From the NCBI GenBank assembly GCA_036362985.1, contig JAYGXS010000001.1:19385604-19449603 (forward strand): DNA of 64,000 bases. The letters are read 5' to 3'. This document shows, one piece after another, positions 33,891 through 45,303 of the stretch (its first letter is position 1; every line of letters begins with the position of its first letter). A program made the translations under genes and the position numbers. The stretch comes from Ligula intestinalis. Its lineage: Eukaryota > Platyhelminthes > Cestoda > Diphyllobothriidea > Diphyllobothriidae. The notes under the pieces were generated by a model, which was not told the DNA's origin, ran no database searches, and was given only the letters and a program-made list of their open reading frames with translations.

Positions 33891-34839
33891 GACGGCAGTA
33901 TTCATTTGCCTAAACCTAATCCTAAGTTCCTGAAATTTTACACAAAACCATCTGTATTGGGAGCAGTTCATACTCTTATATTCTGTTTAGGGGCTATATA
34001 AGTAACCTTTACCGTGACCTGTTCACCCAGGTCATATGAACTGCTTGGAAAGATTCGAACCTCTTGCAACTTCAGTCAGGCTGTCCTCGTCAGCCGATCG
34101 AGACGGTATTTGTTGTGCCGACTGAATGCTCCTGCCTTTTGTGCTGTTCTAACGGCGTGACCAGCAGAAGCCGTAAGTGGGCGTAGTGAGGGCGGCCTTT
34201 GCAGTCACCTCGGGTTCCAAGTTTGCTGATATGCGTGTTTGCTGAATTGACCGCTGTCAACCGGCTGCAATGGAGGCCTATAACGTCGAGCCGCTGCACC
34301 CGTAATAAGAAAAAACAGATTCGTGAAGTCAAAATAAGCAGCCATTTGCTTGCCAGCAACCGACATCACGAGGACAGCAAATTCGTTTGTTTACCCGTGT
34401 TTGGCTCTCTGGAAGATGGTAGGCCGAGCCCACATGCGGGGCGTAACGAAGTCCTCAGAAACATAAAACCCGGTAGGCCCACAGAAACGCCCCGTTTACC
34501 GCGAAAGGCTGTGAATTTTTTACGATCGCCACATGACCTCATCGTTCCACCGAACGCCTTCGTCGCAGTTCTAAGACGACCCAGAGATGCTCTCTCTCGC
34601 TCTGACTGGGTTGGCTTGCCTTCTAAGCACCTTTTAAAGCGATGATCCCCCCCCCCCAGTACTACTACCCCTTTGTCTTGGCTTCCGTAGCAATGGATCG
34701 TCTTCCGTGTGAGGCGGTGATCCCGATTGTTCTATGAGTATGAATCAGGTGACGCTTCGACGCGCATGTGCTCTGAACCAACCAGAATCATCCACTCCAA
34801 CCTCGTCCACTTTATTATGGATGCGTTATCAGTCTTCTA
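33891..34839. other. Unannotated
   Basis: A 148-codon + frame (34199-34645) has no recognisable domain and overlaps a 90-codon - frame; neither is supported. A poly-C run lies at 34649-34658. Confidence 0.3.
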
Positions 34840-35150
34840 AATGGACCGCGTGGTAGATGCGCTGCAACAACACGGGGGCTAGATCAGGGCACGGCCGGCT
34901 TTATTCGGCTTACAATGCTATAACAAAGGTCGAATATGGAGGGAGGCGTTGGTGGCACGCGCAGGTGCAGGCGCACGTCGCACCAGCCACCTTTACGGCA
35001 CTCCCACCCCACGGGATCTGAGTCAGGCGTGGCGGCTCTGTCCGCGCCTGCCACATGCGCCCGACCCCACCTCTGGTCTTCTTCACTCTATTTTAACACC
35101 AGGCCCGCATGGTTGAGGTGCATTTGCATAAAATTCTAAGGAAATCAGGA
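34840..35150 (+). repeat. Dispersed repeat family U
   Basis: GTGGTAGATGCGCTGCAACA, GGGGGCTAGATCAGGGCACG, GCCACATGCGCCCGACCCC and CTGGTCTTCTTCACTCT match the order in other copies (for example 18407-18465 and 23460-23510). Confidence 0.55.
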
Positions 35151-35809
35151 TTGCTTTTAGCGCTAGGCTTAAATGTAGTGTTAGGGTTTAGGGTGGGATT
35201 GGACTAGTGCAGGACCACCTATCGTAAGTGGTGATGGGGAGGGGGGTATTCCCATTCTCGTATCCTATTTAGGTAGCCGTTTAAGCCATCCTTGCCAATT
35301 CAGCTCTGGCAAAGCCTTGGAAGTGAAGGCGGTCGTTCGGAAGGATGTAGTGTATTCAGTATCAGGATCAGCTGTGCATTTCCAGATAGTGGTGTATTCC
35401 GTGCAATATCCAAGGGGAAGGGAGCATCAGCGCTTCAGCAACCGGCAAATTAGGGGAACCTGCATGGAGCAGCATGCCCTTGCGATCGGCCATATCGGGG
35501 GACGGGCGAGAATACCGGTGACTGATACTGCTCCAACATGGAGTGTCTCAAAATTATGGTGAGGGGTTCCCGGGTCAACGATCAGGGTTGTTTAAGTCCG
35601 ATTGTCAGTGCCTGCCCCTGGATTAATAAGTTTAGGAGACACATTAAGAGTGTGAGTTGACACCCATTTTCGGGGAAACCTGTGATGGTTTTTGGATCAT
35701 CCGTTTTCGGTTCTTGGTAGAGATATGATCCACTCAGCCACTCTACCCGACCTCACCTTCGGTCACCCTGGCTCGGTCTTATCACCAATGCATGACAGTT
35801 CGATTGTTG
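35151..35809. other. No recognisable feature
   Basis: A short TTAGGGTTTAGGGTGGG stretch near 35182 is again telomere-like; nothing else is seen. Confidence 0.35.
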
Positions 35810-36500
35810 GATTTGATGAGATCAATTGTGTGTCCCACAGCAAAATAGCGCAAAGATTGTGACTTGCGCGTGAGTTGCGCTGCATCTAAAACTCTCTCCT
35901 CTCACATTTGGATCCGTTGTCACGAAGAAAGCAATAAAACCAGGGGCGGGAGAAAGTGCAAGGGGTTTGCACGACTGTAACCATACCGAAGTGTGCCGAC
36001 ACAGTCGGCTCGGATCCCGGCTGAGTGGGACTGTTGTAGAGGCCACACTGAGATGGAGCCATTACAGCCTGACTCTCAGGCCACCAGTTGGCCGCTCCAC
36101 ACAAACGCATATTGGGCCGGATGCGAGGTCTGAGTGGGATTTACAGTTGGCACCCTTTCAGGCCACTGCTAATACTTATCTGACAGTTCGGCCATCGATG
36201 TCAGTTTCCACCGTATGTCCCACAACAGGGCAGCGCAGGTACACTGACTTCCGAGTGAATTAGTTTTACGTGATACTCTCTCTTTTTCCTCACCCATCTC
36301 AGCCCGGTGTCAAGACGGAGTCAAGGAGACCAGAGACAGGATCGGGCGTAGGTGGCTGGCGTGGCCGAAGCCGCCCCTACGCTTGCCACCATGCCCATGT
36401 TGGGCATTTGTTATCGGCGCGCAACCTGAATAACGCCTGTCATGCCCCGATCTAGCTACCCTATTGGCCCGGCACATCTACCACGCGGCTCGTTTAAAGG
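35810..36500 (-). repeat. Dispersed repeat family U, - strand, one or two copies
   Basis: Two consecutive blocks (35810-35960 and 36185-36500) each carry a TGTGTCCCACAGC- or TATGTCCCACAACA-type start followed by the family order. The second ends GGCACATCTACCACGCGGCTC. The piece between them contains GATGGAGCCATTACAGCCTG, a phrase also found near 2750 and 22140 in reverse. Confidence 0.5.
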
Positions 36501-38390
36501 GCACTACTACTTATCTGCTTTCCTTATCAAAAGCAGACTTAACGTCCCCTGTCTGGGATGCGAAAAATAGCCGTAAATTGACGTTGAAGTAGCCTTGCAC
36601 AGTTACATGCAAAGGCCACTAAAAGTACTACAGATAATATTGTTGCTCCCACTGAGACAGTTGTTTACTTCTGAGGGCAGCGGATGATTACGCCGGAGGA
36701 CCGGCGGCTGCCACGCCTAATTCAGTTACACTAAAAAAAACTAGGAAGTCGTAGCGGTGCACTTGACTGTCGATGCGATGTTTACGCTGACCAATGACAG
36801 AGCGCAGGCAGCCTGGGAGCCGTTAAGTCGGGTTCGTATCCCAGGTATTTCTCGGCCAAGATTAAGGTACTGCGAATGCCGAAAGCCTTTTTTCAGCAAA
36901 CAGCAGGCGCGGACACAAGCGTGTGCAATGCAATGCGTTAAAGCTCGTCATTGCCGATGATTTGGAAAGTCTGCCTATTGTGGTGCTGAAAATGTTTTAA
37001 TTAGGTAGTTTTTATCAAGCAAAGAATCAAGTAACTGTAATTGTTCTTTTCTCATAAAAAGTTCTTCAGGAATTGAGCTATTCTCAGTCTTCCTCAACGC
37101 AAAAACACCCAGTTCTTTCCCGTGAAAGAATCTTTATTCTGCTGAGGATAAGATTAGTTGAAACGCTCACATACAGTACATGTGTTAGTTCGAACACCCT
37201 AATTGATGATGTCCATCATTTGCCCGAGAGCAGGGACGGTGACTATGGCAAGGTATATTGAAAGCAGGGTGGTCGTCATCTCTACCCCACTCTAAACCTT
37301 CACTCCATGTGAGAACGGTGACAAGACAAAGTCGAGATGACCGTGCAGGGGATCAGGCGTGCGCCGCTTTCTCCAGATACAGGCCGAAAAATCGCCTAAG
37401 TTAGCCTTTAGTGACAGTAGACTTTGCGCGGGTACTGCCTCATGAAGTGTAGCCAAAATTACGAAATATGTTGTCAGTTTTAAAGTTTTTTTATTTAACT
37501 AGGGTTGCAATATTACTTAGCATTCGGTAGAGTCCGAGGCTATTTCAGTAACTGCAGGGTGTTGCCTTTGCACAGAGCATCACTTCTGCCGCCTGCAAAA
37601 ACTACCATCTGCAAAGATGAATACTTAAGTACCTAGTATGAATTTGTTCCAATTATTTTTCAATGCTCCTGTAAGGTCGACTGTATTTCGTGGAGAGCAT
37701 AAGAAAAACAATGCATAAACAGAAACGTTATTTGATAGCAAATTATAACCTGCTTACATCCATTGCAAAACTGTTTTGATACTGTATGACGTTATTCTAA
37801 TATCGTAGAGAACTGCGTGATTTTCGTTACACAGGATGTATGCATCACGTAGTTTTTAACTCCCGAACACACGTTTAATTGTGGATCGGGTTGAAAATTA
37901 GCTGCAAATTGACAGAAAAGGTTGTTAAAACCGAAAAGTGTTCTTTCTTCAAGTATCACAGTTAAAGAAAACGTAATTTGTTGCCAAAACGTACGTAATA
38001 TTTTTTGTGCTTCCTGAAGAATGTTTGAATTTGTAAAGGTGCTAAAAATCAATGGAGAGAAATCAATACTATATGCGTACCTTGCTATCACCCGCCCCGG
38101 ATTGCCCCTCGAAGTTCCAGGGCAATAGAGGTTACTCCGAGGCTATAGCCCTCGATTGGACGGGGCTGAGGACGGAGATTTCAACCCGGATTGTTTCGTT
38201 GCCGAAAAAATTGTGCAGTGGGACCCCTCCTTTCCGCCTTTTTAACCCCCTTTCCAATATCGATTTCCTCGAATAGAACCTCTCCGCTCTTGCGTATGGT
38301 AACCCCCCATCCAAATGTTTTAAGCCCGTGATTGCGACTTCAAACAACCCTGCACTTTCAATTTTGCAAAAAAACAGGGACAGTCGAATT
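36501..38390. other. Mostly unannotated
   Basis: GGGTTCGTATCCCAGG near 36830 looks like a box B and hints at a decayed SINE. No gene is recognised. 37440-38050 is AT-rich. Confidence 0.35.
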
Positions 38391-38392
38391 AT

Positions 38393-38445
38393 ATTATAAG
38401 TATTATAAGTATTATAAGTATTATAAGTATTATAAGTATATACGT
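38393..38445. repeat. (ATTATAAGT)n 9-bp tandem repeat
   Basis: About five uninterrupted copies of a 9-base unit. The - strand translation (YNT repeated) is an artefact. Confidence 0.9.
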
Positions 38446-39920
38446 AAAATGTAAACATAATCAATGAGATGTGAAGCATTATTATCATCGTGTTTTAAGG
38501 ACTGCAAGTAACTGAAAAGATGCTTTTTTCGAAAGCTGAAACCCTGCAGTGACTAGAGTATCTTTGGGTTGTGCTGCACGGTAATTAATTTAACAGCCCC
38601 ACCTAAGTAATCTTTTAGAATCAGAAACGTACTTCAGTATTTCGTTTGATATTTCATGAGGTAACACAGCTGTTGTACTCCTGTGCTCAGATTAATGAAA
38701 GCTCTAGTTCAAGCTAAAGACTTCCAAAACTCACATGCACATTTTATTTCTGTTGCGAAGCACTGATAAGGACTTAAACTAACATTTCTTGAGAGGCGCC
38801 AATTTACTTAATAGTTAACCGATTTATAGCGTGCGCACCCGCCGTTAGTCGACGGCGTCACCTATTGGTACGAATAAACAAAAAAGCATATGCAGTTTTT
38901 CTGGGCTAAGTAAACCTTTTTCCGCATTATAACAGAAATCTCTTAGTGAGAGAAATATCGTGAGGAAAAAAGCAGCCGCCCATTCTCAAAAGTCCTGGCT
39001 TCCGACAGTTCAGATGAATGCAAACTGCGGTCCGCACGTCAAGCCTTGAAACTCACTCAGGCGTTCTTTTGTGTTTCTGCTGGCAACTTTACTCAGCATT
39101 TCTCAAGGTTTTGCTTGCTGCTGCCACTTTTTTTCTGTGCCTAATGCTTCTGCTTTTATCCTGGCAAAATGGGAAAATTGCAGTACAGGTCGAACCTAGA
39201 AAAAGAAGGTTCTGACAGTTCCTTTGGACCAATTTCTTTCCAAATAGGGACCCAGTAAGGAAAAGGCTATAACTGCCCTTTGTATACAATCTGGTGGCGA
39301 GTTAATAGAAAGTTTACATTTTTTTGCATATGATCGGCGGATTTATTGTCGTCTTCGGCCAGATGTACCCAACTCCGCGTTCTTATAACATGATATTCAA
39401 ATCGGAATTGTTTAATCATTGATTATTTAAAGTCTAATGCCCTACCATGTACCAATGGATCCATTTTCTTTTGAGCTATAATTGGTGAAATTAGGGCCAC
39501 CAATCAGGTTACGGGACAGTATCTTCTTATAAGGCCTTCGAGCTCTAGTCAGCGCCTCTGCTTACGGTCACATAGGAGCTAGTGGCAACTTCAGAAAAGA
39601 GTTTACCGACTGGGGCAACCAAGAAGGATACTTTTACGCTGACTAGCCGTCGTCAGGCAGCCTTGCATAGCCCCAGGTTTCCAGGATCTAAAATTTGCAA
39701 CCGCTTTCCTTGGACATTGAGCGTTATTAAGTCCAAGGTTCTACCAACGGGCAACTGACCCATTGTCCTGTTCACTTAAGTAATGTCTTTAATTACAAGA
39801 TTTTTTACGACCGTGAAATGTTTATTCGTAGAACAGTAGGGTCTTGGGTAACGAACGACCCCATCTACGAGCATTTTAGGTTACAAATGGGCCACTCACA
39901 GAAAATGCCTTTCGGTTGAC
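38446..39920. other. No recognisable feature
   Basis: AT-rich sequence without gene or repeat signals that I can name. Confidence 0.4.
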
Positions 39921-40500
39921 GAACGCTCACTCATTTATTGAGTTGTCAGTGCGTGTGTTGGTGTGTGCCTGTGTCCGCCGTTGAGTCTGGCTCCCAGGCC
40001 GTGGGTCTATAGGAGTTAAGGCTAAGACGGTTAACCCTAACAGCTACACTCTTCCAGGCCCGGTTCCTTAGGAGATGGGAGAAGTCTTGGGAAGGCCAGA
40101 GTAGAAGGAATCGTTTATTGTGTACACAAAGGAAAGGAGAATACGTGGAGAGAAGTTGGACTTCGAAGCACACGTCATTCCGCTGGAGCGCCGTGGTCCT
40201 AAGTGACGTCTAGTGGCCGAGAGTGGGGAAAAAGGGACTTGTTCGAGTGGTGCTTGGGTAGCCGCGAGAATTTAGACACATGTGTGTGTCCGAGTGGAAG
40301 TAGGTCAAGTCTCTGCAGGTCAGGACGACTGTAAGCGCTAACTGAGGCATTGGATGACCTTGAGGCAGCTGGCGTTGAACGGTGACGCCGGACAAAGCAA
40401 CAGAGAAGTTTGGATGGCAGAGACCGCTACAGGTCTACGGTCGCCTGCAGACAATCAACGAAATGATGCGCTTTGATTGGCTGCGTGCTCTCGCAAGGCT
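39921..40500 (+). repeat. Dispersed repeat Q, split by a solo LTR
   Basis: Left part to 40008 and right part from 40437 reconstitute the unit seen at 19885-20010. The break lies between GTGGGTCT and ACGGTCGCC. Confidence 0.7.
40009..40431 (-). mobile_element. Solo LTR with 5-bp target duplication GGTCT
   Basis: In its own (-) orientation the LTR runs from TGTAGCGGTC to CTTAACTCCTAT, 423 bp, and includes TGTACACAATAAACGATTCC with an AATAAA. GGTCT flanks it on both sides (40004-40008 and 40432-40436). Ends and the internal CCTAAGGAACCGGGCC block match the paired LTRs at 51019-51472 and 52185-52638. No internal region is present, so it is a solo LTR left by recombination. Confidence 0.85.
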
Positions 40501-41129
40501 GACGCCAAAACTCGCACTGCTCCAGCAGTGAACCGGTGAACTGTCTCGTTATAGGGATAGCCTAAAACGAAAACAAATCGAATTACATTATAAAATCTTT
40601 TTTTATCGATGTTTATCCGGTGTTGAATGGATTTATTTTATTTCCATTATTTTAAATGGGGAAATTCGTTCGCAAGACGGACATTTCACATGAAGAGCTC
40701 GGTGCCGGAATGGATTAAACTCATTAAACGAGACTTCTCTCCACTTAGATATCACTGAAAGAGTGCTCACCGTTCGCCGTTGCGTTTTGGGCGCAGTCTT
40801 GAGCCGTCGCGAGCTCTCGCATAGCGACGAGGAGGAAATACCGACAGAGACTGCAATGGCCAGTTCTCACTTATTGGCCGTTTTTAAGTAACCGTACCCA
40901 ATCTCAGGTTCGCGGAACTTTAGATTCGAACCCTATTCTATGTCCATTGAGTCTTTTCAGGTCTGGGTGTCTAATACAGAGCCACGGACGCGTTCAACGT
41001 AAAGTCATCAATTGTGTTAACGTAGACACGTTTTCATGCAAATTTGCAAACAGTGACTCTAGAAAGTAAACGTCCAACGATTTTGTACTCTTTCGCAGCA
41101 GTTGGGTAGCTCCTGAGCATGTTTATCTT
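40501..41129. other. No recognisable feature
   Basis: Nothing seen. Confidence 0.35.
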
Positions 41130-41220
41130 GATACGGTTTCTGATGATGGTTTCACGAAGGAATATGAAGCATCAAGTTAGTAAGGTTTTTTGTCTCAGCG
41201 ATCGCACTTGCTTCTCTTCT
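41130..41220 (+). mobile_element. Penelope-like element 3'-end signature (decayed)
   Basis: TTTCTGATGATGGTTTCACG, a GAAGCATCAAGTTAG block, TTGTCTCAGCGATCGCAC and GCTTCTCTTCTGTCC parallel the order of the 3' end at 18969-19045. Confidence 0.55.
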
Positions 41221-41986
41221 GTCCAGTTAACAGTGTCGCTTCAATGCACAGAAGACTGCTTGGAATATTGTAGTCAATATAATTACCAGGCAATCCCATG
41301 CAGTGGCTCTTTTTCACCTTTTTTTCCTTTCCTGTCGCCACCCTAACCTTTCTGCACTGGGCATTTGTGCTAACAACGAATATCGATCTTGCCTATTTCG
41401 GGCGTTTCTTCCTCAGCCGTGCGATGACTCAGCTAAATTAATGACTTGGTTTGAAAGAGGTTAACCACTATTCTTCCCTCCTACCTCTTCGAGACCGTTT
41501 TGGTTAAAAAATTATGACTATTATGCAGTAAGGGCTACATAACTGGAATTATTTGGCTTGAATAAAATAATTGTGTAAAAATTGGAGCGGAATCTAATCA
41601 AAATCAGCAGAATTATTGGCTGAGGGTCATCTGCGCAAATCCACCCACGAGCAGCCTGTTTCACCTGCGTTAGTCCGCTGACTTTGATAGCAATAAAACA
41701 CATGTTCACGGACGGGAGCCTGATTTACCATGGCTGGGAGCATTGATTCTATGTTGGTTCTGAGAAAATTATGAGGCTTGATTGAAGGTTAATAAAAATA
41801 AACAGCATCAAGAGGACTGCGAAAGGTCGAAGAGCAGTGTGTCCCGCAGATGTGTCGTCCGGTCGCATCAATTGGATGAAGCATATATCGGGGCATCAAA
41901 TTGTTAAGTCCGTTGGGAGAATGATGGCACTATTTTGTTAAGTGTGCACGGCAAGTGTTCTTCAAAGACTTGAGCAAGCTGACCGA
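41221..41986. other. No recognisable feature
   Basis: Nothing seen. Confidence 0.35.
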
Positions 41987-41999
41987 CGATGCAATAGAG

Positions 42000-42496
42000 A
42001 AGAAGATGCCATCACTGGAACAAGAATCCTATTTTCCTGACGTTTCGGAATATTGTCGAGAATCCTCAATCATAAGTAACCGTAGGATAGTGTGATGCAT
42101 GCGCAGATTGGAATGATGCATGCACAGATTGCACGGTATTTATGGTTCAGAGCGATCATCCGCATGCTTCTATAACTCTCATCTTCTGTAACCACCGCTT
42201 GGGGTCTTAATTGGTGTGGTGATGGCTTGACCCTTCGCTTTTGACTCATTAATTGCCGCGATTTCGTTATCCGTGTCGGGTGCGGGTTTGATAATTGTGC
42301 GACAATTATGCTTCCTGTCATCAGAGTTGTTGCTGGGTCCAGCCCTTCTCTTGTTCAGGCAATGTTTCAGTACGCAGTATGGGAACAGCAATTTGTTGTG
42401 CTCGTTGATGCACTGTGGATATGAGAACCATGATCCACTGATCGCATCTTCTTCTTCGGAACTATATCCTGGAACTCACATATTCGCTTCTATCGG
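42000..42496 (-). pseudogene. Short Penelope-like insertion with 13-bp target duplication
   Basis: The - frame reads GSWFSYPQCINEHNKLLFPY then CVLKHCLNKRRAGPSNNSDD, the conserved C-terminal stub of this PLE group, followed by the 3' signature (CTCGACAATATTCCGAAACG). CGATGCAATAGAG flanks the insert at 41987-41999 and 42497-42509. As in the copy at 30763-31372, a short inverse copy of the 3' end (CATCTTCTTCTTCGGAACTA) sits at the 5' side. The insert is 497 bp and non-autonomous. Confidence 0.85.
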
Positions 42497-42509
42497 CGAT
42501 GCAATAGAG

Positions 42510-43829
42510 TTAATTGGTCGATCTGATCTAAATGCTCAAACCAACATAGCTAACCTCACAGGCGCTGCAACTAAGCGTCGGTGGTTGTACCCGACGATCG
42601 CAACACCTATTAGTCTGTGGTTGCTGCGTTCATCGCAATTTCATGGGATCACTAATAAGAACTTGATGCAACAATAGGCTCGAGGTGGCTTGGCCGTTTG
42701 GTCCAAGTAGCAGTGCGCATACGAATGCGTCCCACTGACTTCTTATTCCAGGGCAAGCTTACACAAACTCTAGCCTTAAAAAGAGCCTCATGAAGACGAC
42801 GGCTGCTACCCAGTGCGTACGCAGATGGCGAAGCAGTCTTAACACTGGCCGTCAAACAGAGAGGTCCTCGCGTCTGACGAACGGGTAGGTACAGACCATA
42901 ATCTGGTACCTACAGGCGGGACTGGGCGTTGATCTGAATATAAAGGTTGGCAGTGCTACGACTGGACAGCGAATCCAATCTGATTTTGCCCTGCACCGCC
43001 CTGAAACCTTAGCTGGGTGTGCTGTAAAGGCACAGGGGGAGGAGGGGGTGATGGGGATGTCCACCCTCGAATCTAGAAGTTAAAGCACTCCCCTCCCTGC
43101 AAACGCTACCCGACCAGCCACAGCTTAACCGGGTTTCTGGACTTTTGAAAAAGCCATGGTCTCTGCACTCTGACTGGACTACTTGCCGAGGAGCGATGGA
43201 TGCAGAGCGTAAAACGATTTCCGGCATAACAGGCACCTCAGCGAGCCAGTACTTTGTCATGTGCACAGAAGACCACTGTTATTCTGACGAGGGCAGAGTG
43301 TTAACTTACAAATGGATTCTCGAGTAAGACACTGAAACAGGAAGCCCCCATCTGCCCCCCCCCCTCCATAATACACATTTGGCCTTGTGCCAAATTTCGG
43401 GGTGGTTATGCTAAGGGTAGTATTATTGTTAGGGGATTAGAACCCGGGAATAGGTACCCCTCTTGGAATCTAGTGCGAGGACACCTCTTTTGCTAGAGAA
43501 GGAGGTTACTATTTCCGTGTTTTACCGATTTTTGAAGTATTTATATAACTTTATTCACTGTGCGCTGCTAGCTAGTAAACGCTCTAACGACTGGAAATTG
43601 CGTGAAGGCAGTAACTTTCAAAGTTAAATAAGCGTTCTAGGTTTGTCAAGCAACTTAGATGGAAAGGAGGGTATTCAGTCGTTGCATGCGCGAGGGTGCT
43701 ATAGAGATCTCATTATGAATGAGGTATTTCAAACTGCCTACCGTTTCAAAGAAAAAGTTAATCATCCCGCCAGTTATTGACATCCCAAGCAAATTTTGGT
43801 AGTTTAAGACCGAGTGACCTTACTGACAA
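42510..43829. other. No recognisable feature
   Basis: Only short frames and a poly-C run at 43358-43366. Confidence 0.35.
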
Positions 43830-44000
43830 ATGCAAGGGAGATTGAAGGGATCATTCCTAGCTTATCAGCCAGCTATCTTCAATCCCCACCTGTTGCGCCA
43901 CCCGGGGCTCGAACTCGCGACCTGTTGACTAGAAGCCCACCACCCTAACCCCCTGATCCACGGGATCATGGTCTTGCTGGTTTCAATCAGGGTGTATTCA
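43830..44000 (-). mobile_element. tRNA-derived SINE, family A, - strand
   Basis: Read on the - strand: a CAGCAAGACCATGATCC head, a tRNA-like box B GCGAGTTCGAGCCCCGGGT, then the body with GCTGGCTGATAAGC and GGAATGATCCCTTC. The middle matches the next copy. Confidence 0.6.
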
Positions 44001-44144
44001 CGTTGGTGTGTAGGCGATCACCGATCGGCTAAGGGGCACACCCGTTCCGTTTTACTTTGCTTTGGAGCTCACTTTCGAACTCCACCAACAACCGTATAGT
44101 GGCTACAAGTGTAGGCAGATCAATATCGTCGGACAAGGCAACGG

Positions 44145-44300
44145 AGACTGAGATGACCATTCCTGACTTGCAAGCCGTCAACAGCCGACCTGAGGATTTG
44201 CGCCACCCGAGACTGGAACCAGCAACCTGTTGGCTAGAACTCTAACGCTCTAGCCACTGCGCCATGTCCTCGTTGCCTTGCCAGTTTCGATCTGGAATAT
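44145..44300 (-). mobile_element. tRNA-derived SINE, family A, - strand
   Basis: On the - strand: AACTGGCAAGGCAACGAGGA, then CATGGCGCAGTGGCTAGAGC (box A) and GGTTGCTGGTTCCAGTC (box B), then the core near GGAATGGTCATCTCAG. It is the best-preserved head of the family in this window. Confidence 0.65.
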
Positions 44301-45303
44301 TAACAGTGGTAGATAGGCGCTCATAGATGGGTTATGGGGCTTACTCGTCTGTCTTGGTACTCACTCATGAGCCGCACCAGCAGCCGCCTAGCGTCTCCCT
44401 ACTCTAGTTTAAGGCCACCTCAGATTTAGTATGGCGAGGCACAGTGCGTTATTTGTACAGGAGAACACTCCTGTCCACTTTGTGTAATTAATCTGTTGGG
44501 GTCTGATCGCTTCCTGAAGACGAGATTGAGCTCAGAAGGCGATATAAAGAAGTAAAGCCTCCGTTCAGTTACTAATCCTGGAAATATTGGTTGATGTTTT
44601 AATGTTCCATGTAGTGTGCTACATGGCAGAACAAAACCGCGCGGGAACAGGAAAATAATAAAGGTATAAGCGTTATTTAGAGTTCCCGTGTGCTGCGAGT
44701 GTCGCACCAACGGATATAAGCGAATGAAATTAACTTATCTTTTGTGAACATTGACTACTTGTCGTTTTTGGGCCACCTACGAGAGCTCTAAAGTTGGTAA
44801 ATCCAGACTAATCAGACTGCTTCGGTGAGCGTTACCCCCGCCCGAGGGCGTCTCGTCTTAATTGGTCTTCACCTACCATTACTTGGACCAATCGGTGCTA
44901 CCACGTTCCTACTATCATGTACTTGACTTCTTGTGTGACTTAGCTAGACATGCGATACTGTTGTTAGGATCCAACCAGCCGGGGTCCGGATTACTTTAAG
45001 CTCTAGGACTAGCGATTTGCTAGACATTTCAGCTTTCTTTAAGTTTAACAGATAGCTACAACACCGTTTTTCAAATTGTGCGTTGTTTCGTTAACTAAAT
45101 TGGCTAATTTAAACAAGTTCCTTTATAGTTATCTTTTGGGCTATCTAGAATTCTACAGCTACTTACCAATTGCATTTTTTTCGCCATCAATAATACACCC
45201 GAATTAACAGCATTCATTGAGACCTCGTTTGTTGGTGTGCAAACTCGGATGCTATTTTCCGTTTTGAACAACTGAAACATTGAAGTCGTTGTTTTGCCTT
45301 CAG
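44301..45303. other. 3' end of the VANGL intron
   Basis: No repeat recognised. It ends with the T-rich stretch and CAG acceptor of the last exon. Confidence 0.5.

Larger units (their letters stand above)
17002..45303 (+). other. VANGL intron, ~28.3 kb
   Basis: It runs from donor GTGAGT at 17002 to the acceptor CAG ending at 45303, preceded by a T-rich tract. Splicing joins an A with AC to give one Asn codon and keeps the frame. The intron holds most of the window's mobile DNA: PLE fragments, SINEs, a solo LTR, dispersed families U and T, simple repeats and one N gap. A further small exon inside cannot be excluded, but none is needed for frame continuity, and the family sequence is continuous across the junction. 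Confidence 0.8.

Noticed and set aside
38132..38488. 118-codon - strand frame with YNT repeats
   Set aside because: The repeat is a 9-bp microsatellite translation.
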